A stretch of 64,000 nucleotides of DNA from an uncultured Flavobacteriaceae bacterium (GCA_947502635.1 CANNAN010000003.1:372001-436000); one strand, 5' to 3'; shown: positions 8,537 to 17,942, numbered from the stretch's first letter. Notes: a model not told the origin generated them from the sequence alone. A program made the numbers and translations.

Positions 8537-8761
8537 TCAACTGTTGTTTATTCCTAAAATGTTTTTCCGTTTCGTAGTTTTGTTTAGCCTATAATTACAA
8601 GATCTATTTTCAACATATTCTATTTTATGTTCCGATAGAAGTTGCACTATTATTTCCCTTGTTTCTTCTTCATTAAGTCCAAACTTCTCACCAAGTTCAA
8701 TTTCATTTAGCTGACCGTTATTTTCGACCAATGCACTATAATATACTTCTTTAATTTCCAT
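8537..8761 (-). CDS. small hypothetical protein, winged-helix-like
   Basis: 74 aa. The first 60 residues show alternating helices and a hairpin (VYYSALVENNGQLNEIELGE...EETREIIVQLLSEHKIEYV), as in small winged-helix domains. The tail is basic (KTTKRKN). It begins inside the last 11 bp of the upstream methyltransferase gene, so the two are probably cotranscribed and translationally coupled. Function is not recognised. Confidence 0.6.
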   Translation of the reverse strand: MEIKEVYYSALVENNGQLNEIELGEKFGLNEEETREIIVQLLSEHKIEYVENRSCNYRLNKTTKRKNILGINNS

Positions 8762-9590
8762 AAGTTAATTTTTTTTGAACCGCTATCATCATATGTGGAC
8801 TAAAAGGTAAAAGATAGCTGTCGTTTTCTGTGACTTTAATAAGTTCTAATAATGTTTTTTTCTTTTTGTCGTTCAACATACTTGTAAAGTATCCTTTGTC
8901 CAACCAAGCCATTCCTTCGACTGCATAAGTATTAATGTGCGTCAATTCTTGATTTATAAACTCGTCTTTTAATTGTTCAGGATTATGATAATATGCTTCT
9001 GCTAAAAGCCAAGGAAAATCGTCTGGTGGATTGTGTATTCCCGTTTTTAATTCTTCTTTACACATTTTAAAAAATGAATTTTTATGAATTAAACCATTTA
9101 AAAGACCAACCAAAGTTGAAGCAGTATAATTAATGGCAAAACCCAATATAATTCCGTCATTTTTTAGAACCCGCTTAGCCTCACTAATAGCTAAATCTCT
9201 GTCTTCTTTTTTTTGAAGATGATAAAGTGGTCCGTGAAGTATTATTAGATCGGCAAAATTATTTTGAAATTTTAATTTTCGAGATTCGCCCAATTGAACG
9301 GAAAACTTATTTTTTAACTTACTAGATCTATTTTTTGCTAATTTAATATGTTTAGGAACTGGTTCTACTAAGTGAACTTGATGTCCTTTTGTTGCAAGCC
9401 ATTCTGAATATTTTCCTGTACCGCCTCCTATATCAATTATTTTTGAAGATGAAGATGGAATATACTTTTCTATTAGTGATTTAATTCTTTCAAATTCAAA
9501 TACTCCCATTCCTTTATCAAGTCTGGTTTCTTCTGATGTTTTATCATAAAATAATTCTATATTTCTGCTTATTAACTGTTTACTATTCAT
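8751..9590 (-). CDS. class I SAM-dependent methyltransferase
   Basis: 279 aa from the ATG at 9590, chosen because the preceding in-frame residues (alternative ATG at 9599 and beyond) do not look like part of the fold. Motif I is IIDIGGGTGKYSEWLA with an acidic residue ending strand 2 (HLVEPV). Motif IV is ADLIILHGPLYHL, followed by the usual post-motif helix (EAKRVLKNDGIILG). This is a UbiE/Methyltransf_11-like small-molecule methyltransferase. The substrate is unknown. It overlaps the next small gene by 11 bp. Confidence 0.8.
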   Translation of the reverse strand: MNSKQLISRNIELFYDKTSEETRLDKGMGVFEFERIKSLIEKYIPSSSSKIIDIGGGTGKYSEWLATKGHQVHLVEPVPKHIKLAKNRSSKLKNKFSVQLGESRKLKFQNNFADLIILHGPLYHLQKKEDRDLAISEAKRVLKNDGIILGFAINYTASTLVGLLNGLIHKNSFFKMCKEELKTGIHNPPDDFPWLLAEAYYHNPEQLKDEFINQELTHINTYAVEGMAWLDKGYFTSMLNDKKKKTLLELIKVTENDSYLLPFSPHMMIAVQKKLTYGN

Positions 9591-9653
9591 TTTAGTCATT
9601 GTGTTTCTTGACACTGCAATATTGAATACATTGCAAAGTGATAAAACAATCAA

Positions 9654-9980
9654 TTTATGATCAATTGTTTTTGTTTAAAATTTGATAAAATAATTGAATA
9701 CGATTATCTGTGCATTAAAAAATCAGAAGATTTCTATGCGTTAATTGCCCTTTTTGATGAGCTTGTCTTTTTTATAAAGACACAGATAATATGTTAATTA
9801 GTAAAACAGACCCCAAAGATAGAAATTCCAAATTAATTCTTTCAGAGTTTTGTTTTTTTATAGCAAGTAATATGAATACGTGTATGGTAAGTAGTGTTAA
9901 GCAGTGGTTTAGCAAATAACGAAGCGTGTGGGAATTCGAAAGAATTTTATTAACGATTATTAAACACCATTAACAATACA
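9654..9980. other. non-coding stretch between methyltransferase and IS110 remnant
   Basis: No ORF with recognisable homology on either strand. The stretch is AT-rich and carries a small AATTCGAAAGAATT hairpin near 9932. It probably combines the methyltransferase promoter with decayed insertion-sequence flank. Confidence 0.4.
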
Positions 9981-10182
9981 CGAAGTAGGATCTAAGATTG
10001 GTAACAAAAAGTTGAGAAATTTACTGTTTTATGTGTTTTTTCAGTATGTGAGTACAGCAAGACATCTAGAGAATTTTATCAAAGAATAGTTATTAAAGGA
10101 AAGAGTTAAAAAAATGGAATTAATAGCTATAGCTAAATCAGGTAGACTTTATGTTGAGAGATTTGTTTCAAGATTAGCTTAA
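9981..10182 (+). pseudogene. IS110-family transposase, C-terminal remnant
   Basis: Three reading frames must be joined. SKIGNKKLRNLLF (from 9991) matches the IS110/IS116 C-terminal domain. A shifted frame gives REFYQRIVIKGKS, and a third gives KKMELIAIAKSGRLY up to the TAA at 10180-10182. Compared with the usual order (GNKKLRxLL, then xYxRIxxKGKxKKxALIAVxNKLLKQxFAIAKSG) there are two frameshifts and a small deletion. The catalytic DEDD half is absent. The element is long dead and marks past transposition in the accessory block. Confidence 0.7.
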
Positions 10183-10225
10183 AAAGACTTGTCTTTTAAC
10201 TTAGTTATTCATTGTAAGCGTTTTT

Positions 10226-10909
10226 TTATTTCGTTTTATATTCTATAATCACTTTATCTCCTTTAAAGAATAACCTACTTTCTTTTTTGTTAAAAGTCAA
10301 GTTAGGTTCGTGAAACAATTCCAAGGTTTGGTTATCAATCCACTTAGCAGAAATAGATTTTCCTTCTCCTGTGTAATACATTATTCCTGCTCCATTGCCA
10401 GAATTCCATTCTATTATTCCGCTTGTATGTATGTAATTACCATTTGTAAATTCCTCATTGACTTTAAAAACTTTAGTTTTGTCAGGTGATGTCATCTGGA
10501 CAAGTTCATTCATTGTGAACTCAAATTTAGGTTTTACTCGTCTTTTTGCTTTAAGCTTTTCGGTTGAAATTAATTTTAAGAAATTATCTAATTCCGATTT
10601 TCTGTTTTTTATAGTTTTTTCATCAGCTCCGAGTTCTTTCCATAATTTTAAATCCGTTCCATTTTCAATTATCTGTTTAACGGTTTTATAAATTTCAGAT
10701 TCCAAAGATTTCGTTTCCCATTGTGCCAATGCAAGTCCAAAGAATGAGTTGTTTTTGTCCTCATAATTGGTGAAATAATCATTAAATTCTTGCTTAATTT
10801 TATTCGAAACAAAGACTTGATTTCCTCCTTTATTATATTTATCGAAAAAGTTCGAGTAAATATCTAAAGTAGTGTCGTTTCCTTTTATTTCTGTGTTCCA
10901 AACTCCCAT
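10226..10909 (-). CDS. DUF4259-like hypothetical protein
   Basis: 227 aa, no signal peptide. The start MGVWNTEIKGNDTTLDIY matches the opening of the DUF4259 family (MGxWxxxIxxND). Residues 25-120 are mainly helical; the C-terminal ~90 residues are beta-rich (FEFTMNELVQMT...DKVIIEYKTK). DUF4259-type proteins often sit among toxin-immunity genes, and here the upstream neighbour is a SUKH-family gene. No toxin gene is visible, so an orphan immunity role is only a suggestion. Confidence 0.6.
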   Translation of the reverse strand: MGVWNTEIKGNDTTLDIYSNFFDKYNKGGNQVFVSNKIKQEFNDYFTNYEDKNNSFFGLALAQWETKSLESEIYKTVKQIIENGTDLKLWKELGADEKTIKNRKSELDNFLKLISTEKLKAKRRVKPKFEFTMNELVQMTSPDKTKVFKVNEEFTNGNYIHTSGIIEWNSGNGAGIMYYTGEGKSISAKWIDNQTLELFHEPNLTFNKKESRLFFKGDKVIIEYKTK

Positions 10910-10944
10910 TTAGTTATGTTTTTCAAAGGGTTTACAATGTTCTG

Positions 10945-11014
10945 GCTATGGTTAGTACGGGAATTAAAAGCAGTAAACGTTCAGTTAAATACCAAACCTC
11001 GTACTAACTATAGC
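10945..11014. repeat. 70-bp inverted-repeat spacer between accessory genes
   Basis: GCTATGGTTAGTACGGG (10945-10961) and CCTCGTACTAACTATAGC (10997-11014) form imperfect inverted arms around about 35 bp. The element fills nearly the whole gap between the DUF4259-like and SUKH genes. Size and position recall integron attC sites, but the GTTRRRY/RYYYAAC core consensus is not met. A transcription-terminating hairpin without a T-run is another reading. Confidence 0.5.
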
Positions 11015-11020
11015 TTTTGT

Positions 11021-11473
11021 TTACTTTATTCCAATTTCTTCTTGCCATTTATATAGACCACCATTATCGAAAACATTACCGTCAAGAAATTTTTTCAGAA
11101 ATTCGGTAAGCGAAGAAGTCATAGTTTTTTCAGGATAACTTCCGTTAAATATTTCATATTGTCCAGAATGAGTGTATCTAAGTCCCCACATATCTGAATA
11201 ATCCATATATTCTGAAAAATAAAACCAATTTTCCCCATAATCTTGAGGGTATTGTCTAATTTTGGAAAGAGGAATCATATTAAATTCATCCTCAGTACAA
11301 TGAAATCCATCAGAAATTAAATAGAATTCTTTAAAATCTGTTGGTAAGTCGAAATCCATTTCTTCTTCAAAATCTTCTATTTCAGAAAAATATACGGGGC
11401 AGTTAATTTCAATGCCGTCTCCTTTTCTGTGTTTTTTTACAATAGAATTAATCAAACTTCTCATTACAGACAT
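11021..11473 (-). CDS. SMI1/KNR4 (SUKH) family protein
   Basis: 150 aa cytoplasmic protein. The SUKH hallmark is visible: an acidic segment EIEDFEEEMDFDLPTDFKEFYLISDGF, where LP.dfkefy...G is the conserved SUKH core, then FNMIPLSKI and a C-terminal helix. SUKH proteins are typical immunity proteins against polymorphic or contact-dependent toxins. No toxin partner is adjacent, so it may be an orphan immunity gene of a cargo region. A second possible start lies at the fourth codon (ATG at 11464). Confidence 0.75.
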   Translation of the reverse strand: MSVMRSLINSIVKKHRKGDGIEINCPVYFSEIEDFEEEMDFDLPTDFKEFYLISDGFHCTEDEFNMIPLSKIRQYPQDYGENWFYFSEYMDYSDMWGLRYTHSGQYEIFNGSYPEKTMTSSLTEFLKKFLDGNVFDNGGLYKWQEEIGIK

Positions 11474-11659
11474 TTTTCTTAACGGCTTACATAATATTAG
11501 CTACGTGGTTTATGCTACTAATTTAGCCAAAATGGAATGAACCATAGAGGAGAAGTTTTAGGATTTCTCAAGTAGGTGAACTAAGCAATTAAATGTACAT
11601 GTTATTGTGCTTTCGATAATTAGTTAAAAAAAGGCGTCAATTTCTTAAACACTTTTATA

Positions 11660-12823
11660 TTATTTTTCTACTACTATTTTCTTTATCAACTTATTTTTTG
11701 TTTTCTTATCAGTGATTTCTAGAAGATATAATCCATTTGAAAACTGAGTTACGTCAATTAAAGATTTATTTGATTCCATATAAAGTAAAGAGCCTTTTAA
11801 ATTAAAAATTGAAATTTGAAAATCTAATAATTCGGTTTGGATATGAAGATTTCTTGAAACAGGGTTTGGATAGATTTCTATTACAGAATTCAACAATTCA
11901 CTTGTTCCGATAGTTAATGTTGGTGATATTGCGGTAAAAACTATTTGCCCTAAAGAACCAGGCCCAATAGTTTCTCCACTCTCAGTTGTAATTAAATGAA
12001 TATTTTCTTGAGGCACAGATAGTGGTTCTCTGCCACAACAATCTCCAATCAACACACTGTTATCCGAAAGAATACCTGCATCATACGGATATAATTCATA
12101 CGTAATTTTAGGTATAAACAAACCATCTCCATCTACCATAGAAAGACTCTCTACACCAATAAACCAATCTGGACTTGGGCCAAGCATTGAAGCTAAAGTA
12201 ACTAAAGGAAAATCTTCACTTACATCAATTTCAAATGATAATTCACCGCAAGCTTGATGCGTTATACCATCTGGACAAAACCAATGTTGTATATTTATCA
12301 AATTCTCTGCATTATTATTAGAAATTTCAGTTTGAACTTCAGAAACAAGATCTCTTGTATTACCTGTTACAGATAATAAATCTATTCCTTGAGATGCTAA
12401 AGTTCCAACTTCCCAAAATTTCACATTGCTATTATGATTTGCGCCGCCAATCCAGGAGAAGTGAGCAGCTTCATCAGGCCAAGCAGGACTTTCTGAGTTC
12501 CAAGTTGGAATTATATCTACTCGATAAGTAACAACAAAATTTATCATTTCATCACCTTCCACATTTAAAGAGTCATCTATATTACAAATACAAACTTCTA
12601 ATTCACATGTTTGAATATGTCCATTTTCTGTTTTCAAAATGTCTTTAGTTATATTGATCTTCTTCTCAAAAGAAGTGTTTGGAATATCATCAAAATTGAT
12701 AGCGTAACTTAAATTAGGATATAAAAATATCCAACAAAAGAAAATGAAAAAATAAAGCTTTAAACATTTAGATAGTATTGATGAACTAATATTGTTTGAT
12801 TGATAAATACTTATATTCTTCAT
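11660..12823 (-). CDS. secreted protein with T9SS type A sorting domain
   Basis: 387 aa. A hydrophobic signal segment (LYFFIFFCWIFLYPNLSYA) is preceded by an unusually long ~25-residue N-region. The middle (50-290) is Cys-containing and beta-rich, with TCELEVCICN and IGDCCGREP; I do not recognise a family. The C-terminal ~80 residues are a classic T9SS type A domain (IEIYPNPVSRNLHI...FSNGLYLLEITDKKTKNKLIKKIVVEK). The protein is therefore exported by type IX secretion and probably attached to the surface or released. It has its own gaps on both sides, so it is probably monocistronic. Confidence 0.75.
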   Translation of the reverse strand: MKNISIYQSNNISSSILSKCLKLYFFIFFCWIFLYPNLSYAINFDDIPNTSFEKKINITKDILKTENGHIQTCELEVCICNIDDSLNVEGDEMINFVVTYRVDIIPTWNSESPAWPDEAAHFSWIGGANHNSNVKFWEVGTLASQGIDLLSVTGNTRDLVSEVQTEISNNNAENLINIQHWFCPDGITHQACGELSFEIDVSEDFPLVTLASMLGPSPDWFIGVESLSMVDGDGLFIPKITYELYPYDAGILSDNSVLIGDCCGREPLSVPQENIHLITTESGETIGPGSLGQIVFTAISPTLTIGTSELLNSVIEIYPNPVSRNLHIQTELLDFQISIFNLKGSLLYMESNKSLIDVTQFSNGLYLLEITDKKTKNKLIKKIVVEK

Positions 12824-13079
12824 AACAATTTAATTTAGTTGGTTTTTTATGTTAAAAACAACATTTTTAGAGCTATTTTTTTAAGTCTTTTTCTCAAAAA
12901 ATGAGTAACATTAAATATATAACAAGTAGGGCAGAAAACAAACGATTATTTTCGGTTTAACCTCAAGCCTAATCTTTTGTTTTAAATACCAAATCAAAAG
13001 ATTTTGCGAACTTGGATTTAAGTACTAAAACCTGTATTAAGTATGACCACCAATACATAACATTTTTCTATATTCTTCA

Positions 13080-14201
13080 TTATGACTTTCGCCATGGCCT
13101 TAGTTTTTTTTGAGCTGAAATTTCAACATATTTATAGGTCAAATATGACGACCCGATTATTAATGCTAACAGTATCGATAGCCAAAGAATTTTATGAGAT
13201 AAACCAGGTACAACATCAGGGTTTGTAGGTATAAAATATAAATCCAACCACACCAACCAAAGGTATATCCAAAATAAATGGATTAAATATATTGAGTAAG
13301 AAATATTACCTAGAAAAAGTAACGGCTTTGAATTCAGTAATTTATATGGTAGTCCTTTGTTGAGTGAAGCACAAAGAATAAAAGCTCCAAAAAAAGGTAT
13401 GACTATTATATCGTATATGTCAAAATGAAGAACAGATAAAGAGCATAAAAGTATTATGTAGAATAACCAATCTTTACTCCATATTGTTTTTTTATTAACC
13501 AGAATTGCGTATGCTTGATATACACCAATGCCAATTGTAAAGCCAAAAATACAACGAAGTGTACCTAATCCATAAAATTCGTCAATTTCAAATTTTGGAT
13601 TTTGACTTGCAATAAAAACGAATCCTAATAAGGCCAGTATTGTAGAAATGATACTTATTCGATTTTTACCCTTGTTTAATAACGGAATAAGTCCAATTGC
13701 AAAAATGTATGTCCACCATTCTGCTGCAATTGACCACGATCCAACGTTCCAAACAGGGCGGTCAATAATTCCGCTAGTTTGTAAAAAAAACAAATGAATA
13801 AAGAAATCAGGTAAGGTTCTTTGCCATTTCCATTTCTCAGTTGCATATTCAGGGAACAATCCAAATAACACAATTGTTTGCAATAAAAAAAGTAGCATTA
13901 TAAAAACATGTAGAGGGTAAAGTCGCGTGAATCTTGCCCATAAATATTTTTTCACAACTGTTCTTGTTCGGTTTTCTAATTTTTTACCGTACACATGACA
14001 AATAACAAATCCACTTAATATAAAAAAAAAGTCTACCCATAAATACCCATTAGTTATAATAGATGAATATTTTGTGTTAATCAATCGAGGAAATCCACGT
14101 AACATTAACCAAATATCGTAATGGAATAGTACTACTAATAAAGCAGCTACTCCTCTTAATGGAGTAAGAGAAGAAATATAATTAAGGGATTTAAGCTTCA
14201 T
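13080..14201 (-). CDS. acyltransferase 3 family membrane protein (OafA/YrhL-like)
   Basis: 373 aa integral membrane protein with about ten hydrophobic segments. It opens with LTPLRGVAALLVVLFHYD, the conserved R/H block of acyltransferase-3 proteins, and continues with YLWVDFFFILSGFVICHVYGK and SWSIAAEWWTYIFA. Family members O-acetylate or O-succinylate cell-surface polysaccharides, peptidoglycan or lipids. The extracellular SGNH domain present in some OafA proteins is missing here. It stands alone on the minus strand; the acceptor is unknown. Confidence 0.88.
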   Translation of the reverse strand: MKLKSLNYISSLTPLRGVAALLVVLFHYDIWLMLRGFPRLINTKYSSIITNGYLWVDFFFILSGFVICHVYGKKLENRTRTVVKKYLWARFTRLYPLHVFIMLLFLLQTIVLFGLFPEYATEKWKWQRTLPDFFIHLFFLQTSGIIDRPVWNVGSWSIAAEWWTYIFAIGLIPLLNKGKNRISIISTILALLGFVFIASQNPKFEIDEFYGLGTLRCIFGFTIGIGVYQAYAILVNKKTIWSKDWLFYIILLCSLSVLHFDIYDIIVIPFFGAFILCASLNKGLPYKLLNSKPLLFLGNISYSIYLIHLFWIYLWLVWLDLYFIPTNPDVVPGLSHKILWLSILLALIIGSSYLTYKYVEISAQKKLRPWRKS

Positions 14202-14400
14202 AGTTTAGTTGTTATTTTGAATTAGAATTTGTGTAGTGGCGGTTTGTTTAATAACTTAAATCCAATCTCTGAGAATAGCATATTTGAAGCATTGTAAAGA
14301 GAGATTAAGAAGCAATTCTAGTAAGTAGGCTTTTACCAGCAATTAATTTTATACGTTAAGGTGTAATGTAATTCTTTACTTTTTTTGATTTTTAAATCAT

Positions 14401-14600
14401 TCACCACTGTTTTCAAATAAATCAGCCATTAAAAATTTTAGATTACCAACAAAAAAAGTCAGTTTACTCGCAGGAACTTTAATTTTTTCAATATTAATTT
14501 CCCCATCAAATAATGTTATTGTTCCTTACTTTTACTTCTCTCCAACTGTTATCAAAATGAACATCATGGGTTTTATGTCCCTATTCAGGAATTTCATTTC
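14401..14600 (-). pseudogene. decayed gene fragment, C-terminal end
   Basis: On the minus strand one frame reads HKTHDVHFDNSWREVKV and then hits a stop. A frame shifted by one continues as LFDGEINIEKIKVPASKLTF and ends at the TGA at 14401-14403. An in-frame TAG lies at 14581-14583, preceded by NEIPE. Together they look like about 65 codons of one protein broken by a nonsense mutation and a frameshift. Family not recognised; similar in character to orphan immunity-like genes nearby. Confidence 0.5.
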
Positions 14601-14748
14601 ATTTTTTTATCATTTTCTATTTACAATTTTATATAATGTAAATTACTTGAATGAAAATGACAAAAAAGTTGAACAAGTTCAACTGAAAAAAAATATTTTT
14701 CGTTTTTTTATCTTAACAGCCCATTTTTAAAAGAATTTCGATAAATAC

Positions 14749-15003
14749 TCAATTTTCTTTGGGGTCGGTAATTATTTCGTGATACCAAACAGGTGGTTGG
14801 TAGTCTACCCACTCCTCTTCGTTTTCTCTTTGTTTTTTTCTTGCGTTTTCAATTAAGTCAAGTGATTTTTTCCTTGGTTCTTTTAGTAGTTCAATCGACT
14901 CTATTTTATTAACCTTAATAGTCGTTTTTCCATTTTGTTCGTCTGAACTATATCCAATAAAAATATCTAATGGTAGTTTTCTTTTTTCAATCTCGATTAA
15001 AGT
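14749..15003 (-). pseudogene. 5'-truncated hypothetical gene
   Basis: An 84-codon frame ends at 14749-14751 and is closed upstream by a stop at 15004-15006. It contains no ATG, GTG or TTG. The translation looks like real protein: RKLPLDIFIGYSSDEQNGKT, a charged helix (KKSLDLIENARKKQRENEEE) and a tail PPVWYHEIITDPKEN. The start has probably been deleted or shifted away. Function unknown. Confidence 0.5.
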
Positions 15004-15383
15004 TTATTTATTTTAGAATATTTATATAGTTCATTTTTATAATTAGTTGAGTTGTTTAATTTCCAATGTCTTACTACGGCGTAAGTGTTAAATGCTCAGT
15101 AAGTAAAGAATGATTATCTGTAATTTATTTTAAATTACTTGATTAAGGGGTTTTGCCCTTTCTTATAAAATAAAATTGAACTAAATGTTAACCAAATAAG
15201 GATATCTCTCCTCTTTAAACTCATTTATAAATCGAATATTTGTTTTAGGCTTATAGTTTTATAATTTTTAGCTTAAAAAGCTGGTTAAGGCTCATTATGT
15301 TTTAATCAAATTATACAATAATTATTAGCAAATTCAAAGTCAAACAAGGCTGTTTGATTTTATAGAAAAATATTGAATTGTAA
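15004..15383. other. upstream region of the 809-aa beta-helix gene
   Basis: No gene seen. The region is very AT-rich and contains a short hairpin CTTAC-TACGGC-GTAAG near 15065. It presumably holds the promoter of the gene starting at 15384. Confidence 0.4.
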
Positions 15384-17813
15384 ATGAATTTAGGAAGAGC
15401 AGGTTTCGTTTTTATATTAATGGTTTTTGGAGTGAGTAAATTATTTTCCCAAGAATTTACGGGGAATATAAACAGTAAACCTCATTGCTTCCCAGAGTAT
15501 AGTGAAACGTATACTAAAAATCAATTGGGACCAGTACTTGAGCCAGCAAAAGTTTTTTATGTTTCTAACAAAGGGGATGATAAGAACGAAGGCACTAAAA
15601 ATTCACCATTTAAAAGTATAGAGGCGGCTCGAGATGTTATAAGAACTATAAAATCAAAAAAAGGACTTCCAAAAGGCGGTATACATGTCGTATTGCTTGA
15701 AGGGAACTACAAAGTTAAAGCAATAGACTTCACATTGGAAGATTCAGGTACAAAAGAAGCACCCATTGTATATAAGGGGATTAATCGTGGCGATGTTGTT
15801 TTATCTGGTGGACTTGAAGTTAATACGAAGAAACTGAAAACCGTAAAGAATAAAAAGTTATTAAGCTATTTACATCCTAAAGCAAAAGGAAAGGTTATGA
15901 GTATGGATTTTTCCAAAGAAGATGTCTCTTCGTATTTTAAAGGTGAAGGTAATTATGGTCAAATTTCTATGGATGGTTTTTTATTGCAATTAGCACAATG
16001 GCCCAATAGAGGCTACAATCATATTAATGAGATTATTGAAGAAGGTCCTACAACGCGTTGGTTAAAACCTGGAGAAAAGCCCATGCCTTATTCAAAAGAA
16101 AATCCAACAGGAGGTAAATTTAATTTTAAAGAAGAGTTATCCCAATTAGTTGTAAATGAATTTGATCGTACAGGAGACATGCGGGCTCATGGCTATTTTC
16201 ATAATGATTGGTATTTTCAAGATGAGCCAGTTGGAAACATAGATAATAATATCGTACAACTCTTGCACCATACGCGCTATGGTATAGTCAAAAAAATTAA
16301 AACAGTACCAAGACGTGTTAAACTATTTAATGTTTTAGCAGAACTTGACGAACCAGGAGAATGGTATTTTGATAAAAAGGATCAGCGACTTTATGTTTGG
16401 CCTATAGAAGGGTTTAAACCAGGTAATTCGACTTTAACTATAATAGGTGAAGCTGGAGCAGAAGATAAAGAATCTGTTTTGTTAGCCGAGTTAAAATCAA
16501 CTAAGCTACGGGCTATGATAAACCTGGAGAATACAGAATTTCTAACATTTCGCGATTTAGTAATTGAAAATACAGGCGATTTGGCAGTTTCAATATCTGG
16601 AGGTAAATACAATCTCTTAGCTGCAAGTGTTATTCGCAATGGACTAAATAGAGGGGTTCGTATAAACGGTGGTGAATATAATGGCATTTCAGGCTGCGAC
16701 TTTTATGATTTGTATTCTGCATTTAGTATTAGCGGGGGTGATTTTGTTTCTTTAAAATCATGCTACAATTTTGCTACAAATAATATCATAAAAAATTGTC
16801 GTATAAGAGGTTATGGTGTTATAGGACTTTCTGGTGTCGGGATTCATTTTGCACATAATTTATTGCATGATATGAATGGAGCAGTAACCTATAAAACCGT
16901 TAACTTATTAATGGAATATAATGAGTTTTATAACATAGGTTATGAAATGGGCGACTTTAATGTGGCTTATTGCGGAGCACAATGGTATACTATGAATAAT
17001 GTGTTGCGATACAATTTTGTGCATCATCTTATTGAACCAGGAGGACATCCAATCACAGGGTTTAGAAATGATGATAACGGTGCAGGAATGAAGGTTTATG
17101 GAAATGTGTTTTATAGATCGGGTAGAGGTAGTTGTATTTTTCATGGATTTTTAAATGATTTTCAAAATAACATTAGTATTGATGGAGCTATTATGTGGTG
17201 GACATTGAAAAAACCGATTACACCTCAAGGTATTAAGAAAAAGTGGGATGATTTATCAAGATTTGGCAGAGATTTACCTAAAGGAGATAAAGGTGATTAC
17301 ATCTATATCATGGAACAAGTTATTGGTAAGAATGGATGGAAAAAAGGAATTTGGAAAGAAACGTTCCCTGAGTTAGAAGCGACTATTGATAAAAATCCAT
17401 GGGCGCAAACGAACTGTACAGTAAGTGATAATTATGCTTTTGATATAAGAAAAACGATATATATTCATGGAGGATCTGGTACTGTTGAAGGCTTGGAAAG
17501 TAAAAAAGTTGGTCAGTTTAAAGATTTGCCTTCAGATGAAATTTTTGAGTATCCGCAGCCTATAAATTTAGATGCTTTTAAAGATATTACTGCTTTAGAT
17601 TTTTCATTTAAAAGTGATTTTAAAATTATGGACGGTTTTAAGCCGATTCCTTTTAATGACATAGGTTTAGAAAAAAATATTTTTAGAACAGAAGTACCGA
17701 ACAAAGAGGACTACCGTTCTAAAGTTTATAGTCATTTTAAAGAAGATAAAGGGGGACGTTACAATGCCGAAGTTGTAAATGCCAGATATCCAGAGCCTAG
17801 ATATTTTAAGTAG
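15384..17813 (+). CDS. secreted right-handed beta-helix protein, probable glycan-active enzyme
   Basis: 809 aa with a signal peptide (FVFILMVFGVSKLFSQ). Residues ~55-130 contain FYVSNKGDDKNEGTKNSPFKSIEAARDVIR, the opening typical of Bacteroidota beta-helix enzymes (GH120/GH141-like architecture), then LSGGLEVN. An inserted beta-sandwich-like region (180-350) has QLAQWPNRGYNHI. The long helix domain (360-650) includes LAVSISGGKYN, NGLNRGVRINGGEYNGISG and FVHHLIEPGGHP. No T9SS domain or lipobox is present, so it is probably periplasmic. It is followed after 129 bp by another beta-helix gene on the same strand. Substrate unknown; acting on algal polysaccharide is inferred from the alginate locus nearby. 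Confidence 0.75.
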   Translation: MNLGRAGFVFILMVFGVSKLFSQEFTGNINSKPHCFPEYSETYTKNQLGPVLEPAKVFYVSNKGDDKNEGTKNSPFKSIEAARDVIRTIKSKKGLPKGGIHVVLLEGNYKVKAIDFTLEDSGTKEAPIVYKGINRGDVVLSGGLEVNTKKLKTVKNKKLLSYLHPKAKGKVMSMDFSKEDVSSYFKGEGNYGQISMDGFLLQLAQWPNRGYNHINEIIEEGPTTRWLKPGEKPMPYSKENPTGGKFNFKEELSQLVVNEFDRTGDMRAHGYFHNDWYFQDEPVGNIDNNIVQLLHHTRYGIVKKIKTVPRRVKLFNVLAELDEPGEWYFDKKDQRLYVWPIEGFKPGNSTLTIIGEAGAEDKESVLLAELKSTKLRAMINLENTEFLTFRDLVIENTGDLAVSISGGKYNLLAASVIRNGLNRGVRINGGEYNGISGCDFYDLYSAFSISGGDFVSLKSCYNFATNNIIKNCRIRGYGVIGLSGVGIHFAHNLLHDMNGAVTYKTVNLLMEYNEFYNIGYEMGDFNVAYCGAQWYTMNNVLRYNFVHHLIEPGGHPITGFRNDDNGAGMKVYGNVFYRSGRGSCIFHGFLNDFQNNISIDGAIMWWTLKKPITPQGIKKKWDDLSRFGRDLPKGDKGDYIYIMEQVIGKNGWKKGIWKETFPELEATIDKNPWAQTNCTVSDNYAFDIRKTIYIHGGSGTVEGLESKKVGQFKDLPSDEIFEYPQPINLDAFKDITALDFSFKSDFKIMDGFKPIPFNDIGLEKNIFRTEVPNKEDYRSKVYSHFKEDKGGRYNAEVVNARYPEPRYFK

Positions 17814-17942
17814 TAAAACCTCAAATCATTAATCAATTTTTTACTTGTTATATGTTTAATTAACACAGTATTAAGTGATTTATATCCCTATTGTTTAGGT
17901 GAAAAAGAAATTAGAACCAACCGAATCCAATAAACATAACTT

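Noticed and set aside
10945-11014. Canonical integron attC site
   Set aside because: The inverted arms do not contain GTTRRRY/RYYYAAC cores and no integrase is in the window.
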